The translations under genes and the position numbers were made by a program. The notes beneath the pieces were generated by a model. That model did not search any database. It saw only the letters and a list, made by a program, of their open reading frames with translations, and was not told where the DNA came from. A stretch of 64,000 nucleotides of DNA, from assembly GCF_001931755.2 (NCBI RefSeq), contig NZ_CP015510.2, forward strand, positions 1,054,001 to 1,118,000, given 5' to 3'. Position 1 is the first letter of the stretch. Each line of letters begins with the position of its first letter. Origin of the DNA: Wolbachia endosymbiont of Folsomia candida (lineage in GTDB: Bacteria > Pseudomonadota > Alphaproteobacteria > Rickettsiales > Anaplasmataceae). Of this stretch, positions 63,669 to 64,000 are shown piece by piece.

Positions 63669-64000
63669 GGAGCTTTGCTGATAATGAAAACGAAATGTAC
63701 TAAACTTAAAAGTTGGATTTGATATTTTGAGTTCAAATGAGTTTTGCCGACCAAAAGATAAAACAGGTCCTTCTTTTGCTATTTTTACTCCAGAGTAGTC
63801 TGAAAGAAGAGCTCCAAAAAAACTTTCATCTAGTATAAATCGTTGAGCATTGTAGTAATCATTGAAAATTCTCATTAACCTGGATCTTGCAGGCAGTGAA
63901 AGCTTTGCTAGTTCTACAACTGCATCTACAAAGAAGTTATTCGGCACATCTTTTATCCCTACTTGCAGTTCAAAAAAGTGCTTTCCTGGTGGTTCTTCAA
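63648..64000 (-). CDS. P2 gpI-like tail protein, 3' part, ends in an IS110 relic and runs off the window
   Basis: 117 codons are visible; the frame is open through the window edge, so the start lies beyond 64000 (a GTG at 63945-63947 is internal). The sequence PPGKHFFELQVGI, then KLSLPARSRLMRIFNDYYN and FGALLSDYSGVKI fits the C-terminal half of the P2 gpI tail family, baseplate proteins needed for contraction. The last codons (about HYQQSSYDCCQL) are read from the relic, so the native C-terminus has been replaced. Its orientation matches the tail block at 12.9-27.5 kb. Confidence 0.6.
   Translation of the reverse strand, partial: EEPPGKHFFELQVGIKDVPNNFFVDAVVELAKLSLPARSRLMRIFNDYYNAQRFILDESFFGALLSDYSGVKIAKEGPVLSFGRQNSFELKISNPTFKFSTFRFHYQQSSYDCCQL

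Overview
The window is a piece of a Wolbachia chromosome (Rickettsiales, obligate intracellular symbiont of arthropods). The basis is AT-rich DNA, an Anaplasmataceae-type core block (gyrB, yidC, ribH, nusB), a palindromic-element insertion inside ribH, many ankyrin genes, several insertion sequences, and the tail module of a WO-type prophage. I cannot place the strain or supergroup from sequence alone.

Layout. 1-5150: housekeeping genes (gyrB 3' part, aspartic protease, yidC, ribH, nusB). 5190-8540: a membrane/coiled-coil protein of unknown function, the 3' stump of its paralogue, and an IS4-family element that cut the paralogue. 8590-12900: the WO-type boundary set, with two small XRE regulators, ankyrin proteins, a patatin phospholipase, a phospholipase D lipoprotein and a holin-like peptide. 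12959-27547: a P2/Mu-like contractile tail module on the minus strand (sheath, tube, tail chaperone with a -1 frameshift site, tape measure, U, X, D, plus fibre and DUF4815-type proteins). It is interrupted by a DNA methyltransferase inserted exactly at the end of the tube gene with a partial duplicate of that gene. 27550-33310: nested mobile DNA. This comprises a group II intron remnant whose reverse transcriptase is split by a truncated IS4-type element, a serine-recombinase/DUF5372 element, and a truncated IS110 element that ends in radC. 34200-35370: an Rpn/PD-(D/E)XK nuclease gene and an IS3 fragment.

35406-50680 is the most striking part. Two minus-strand ORFs overlap by four bases (ATGA) and together encode about 5,090 residues. 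In order they carry ankyrin repeats, NB-ARC, ankyrin, OTU protease, a possible PD-(D/E)XK-like domain, a second NB-ARC, ankyrin, a YopT/C58-like cysteine protease, a glycine-rich hydrophobic stretch, a beta-rich repeat region, ankyrin, and a latrotoxin-C-like tail. Three basic R-x-(K/R)-R sites lie between blocks. This fits the eukaryotic association module of phage WO and reads as a giant host-directed toxin or effector.

50919-57012: an AAA/DUF4143 ATPase, a coiled-coil membrane protein, an ankyrin protein, a Fic AMP-transferase and a GTG-started XRE repressor. 57176-61293: an apparent minus-strand cluster of two ankyrin paralogues (each behind the same inverted repeat), a degenerate resolvase domain, DUF2924 and a large serine recombinase, which is the usual integrase end of WO. 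61459-64000: a gene cut by a complete IS110 element, a relic of a second IS110 element, and the 3' part of a P2 gpI-like tail gene. gpI lies on the same strand as the 12.9-27.5 kb tail block and would normally sit next to it. The 36 kb between them may therefore be an island inserted into one prophage, or the window may straddle two prophages.
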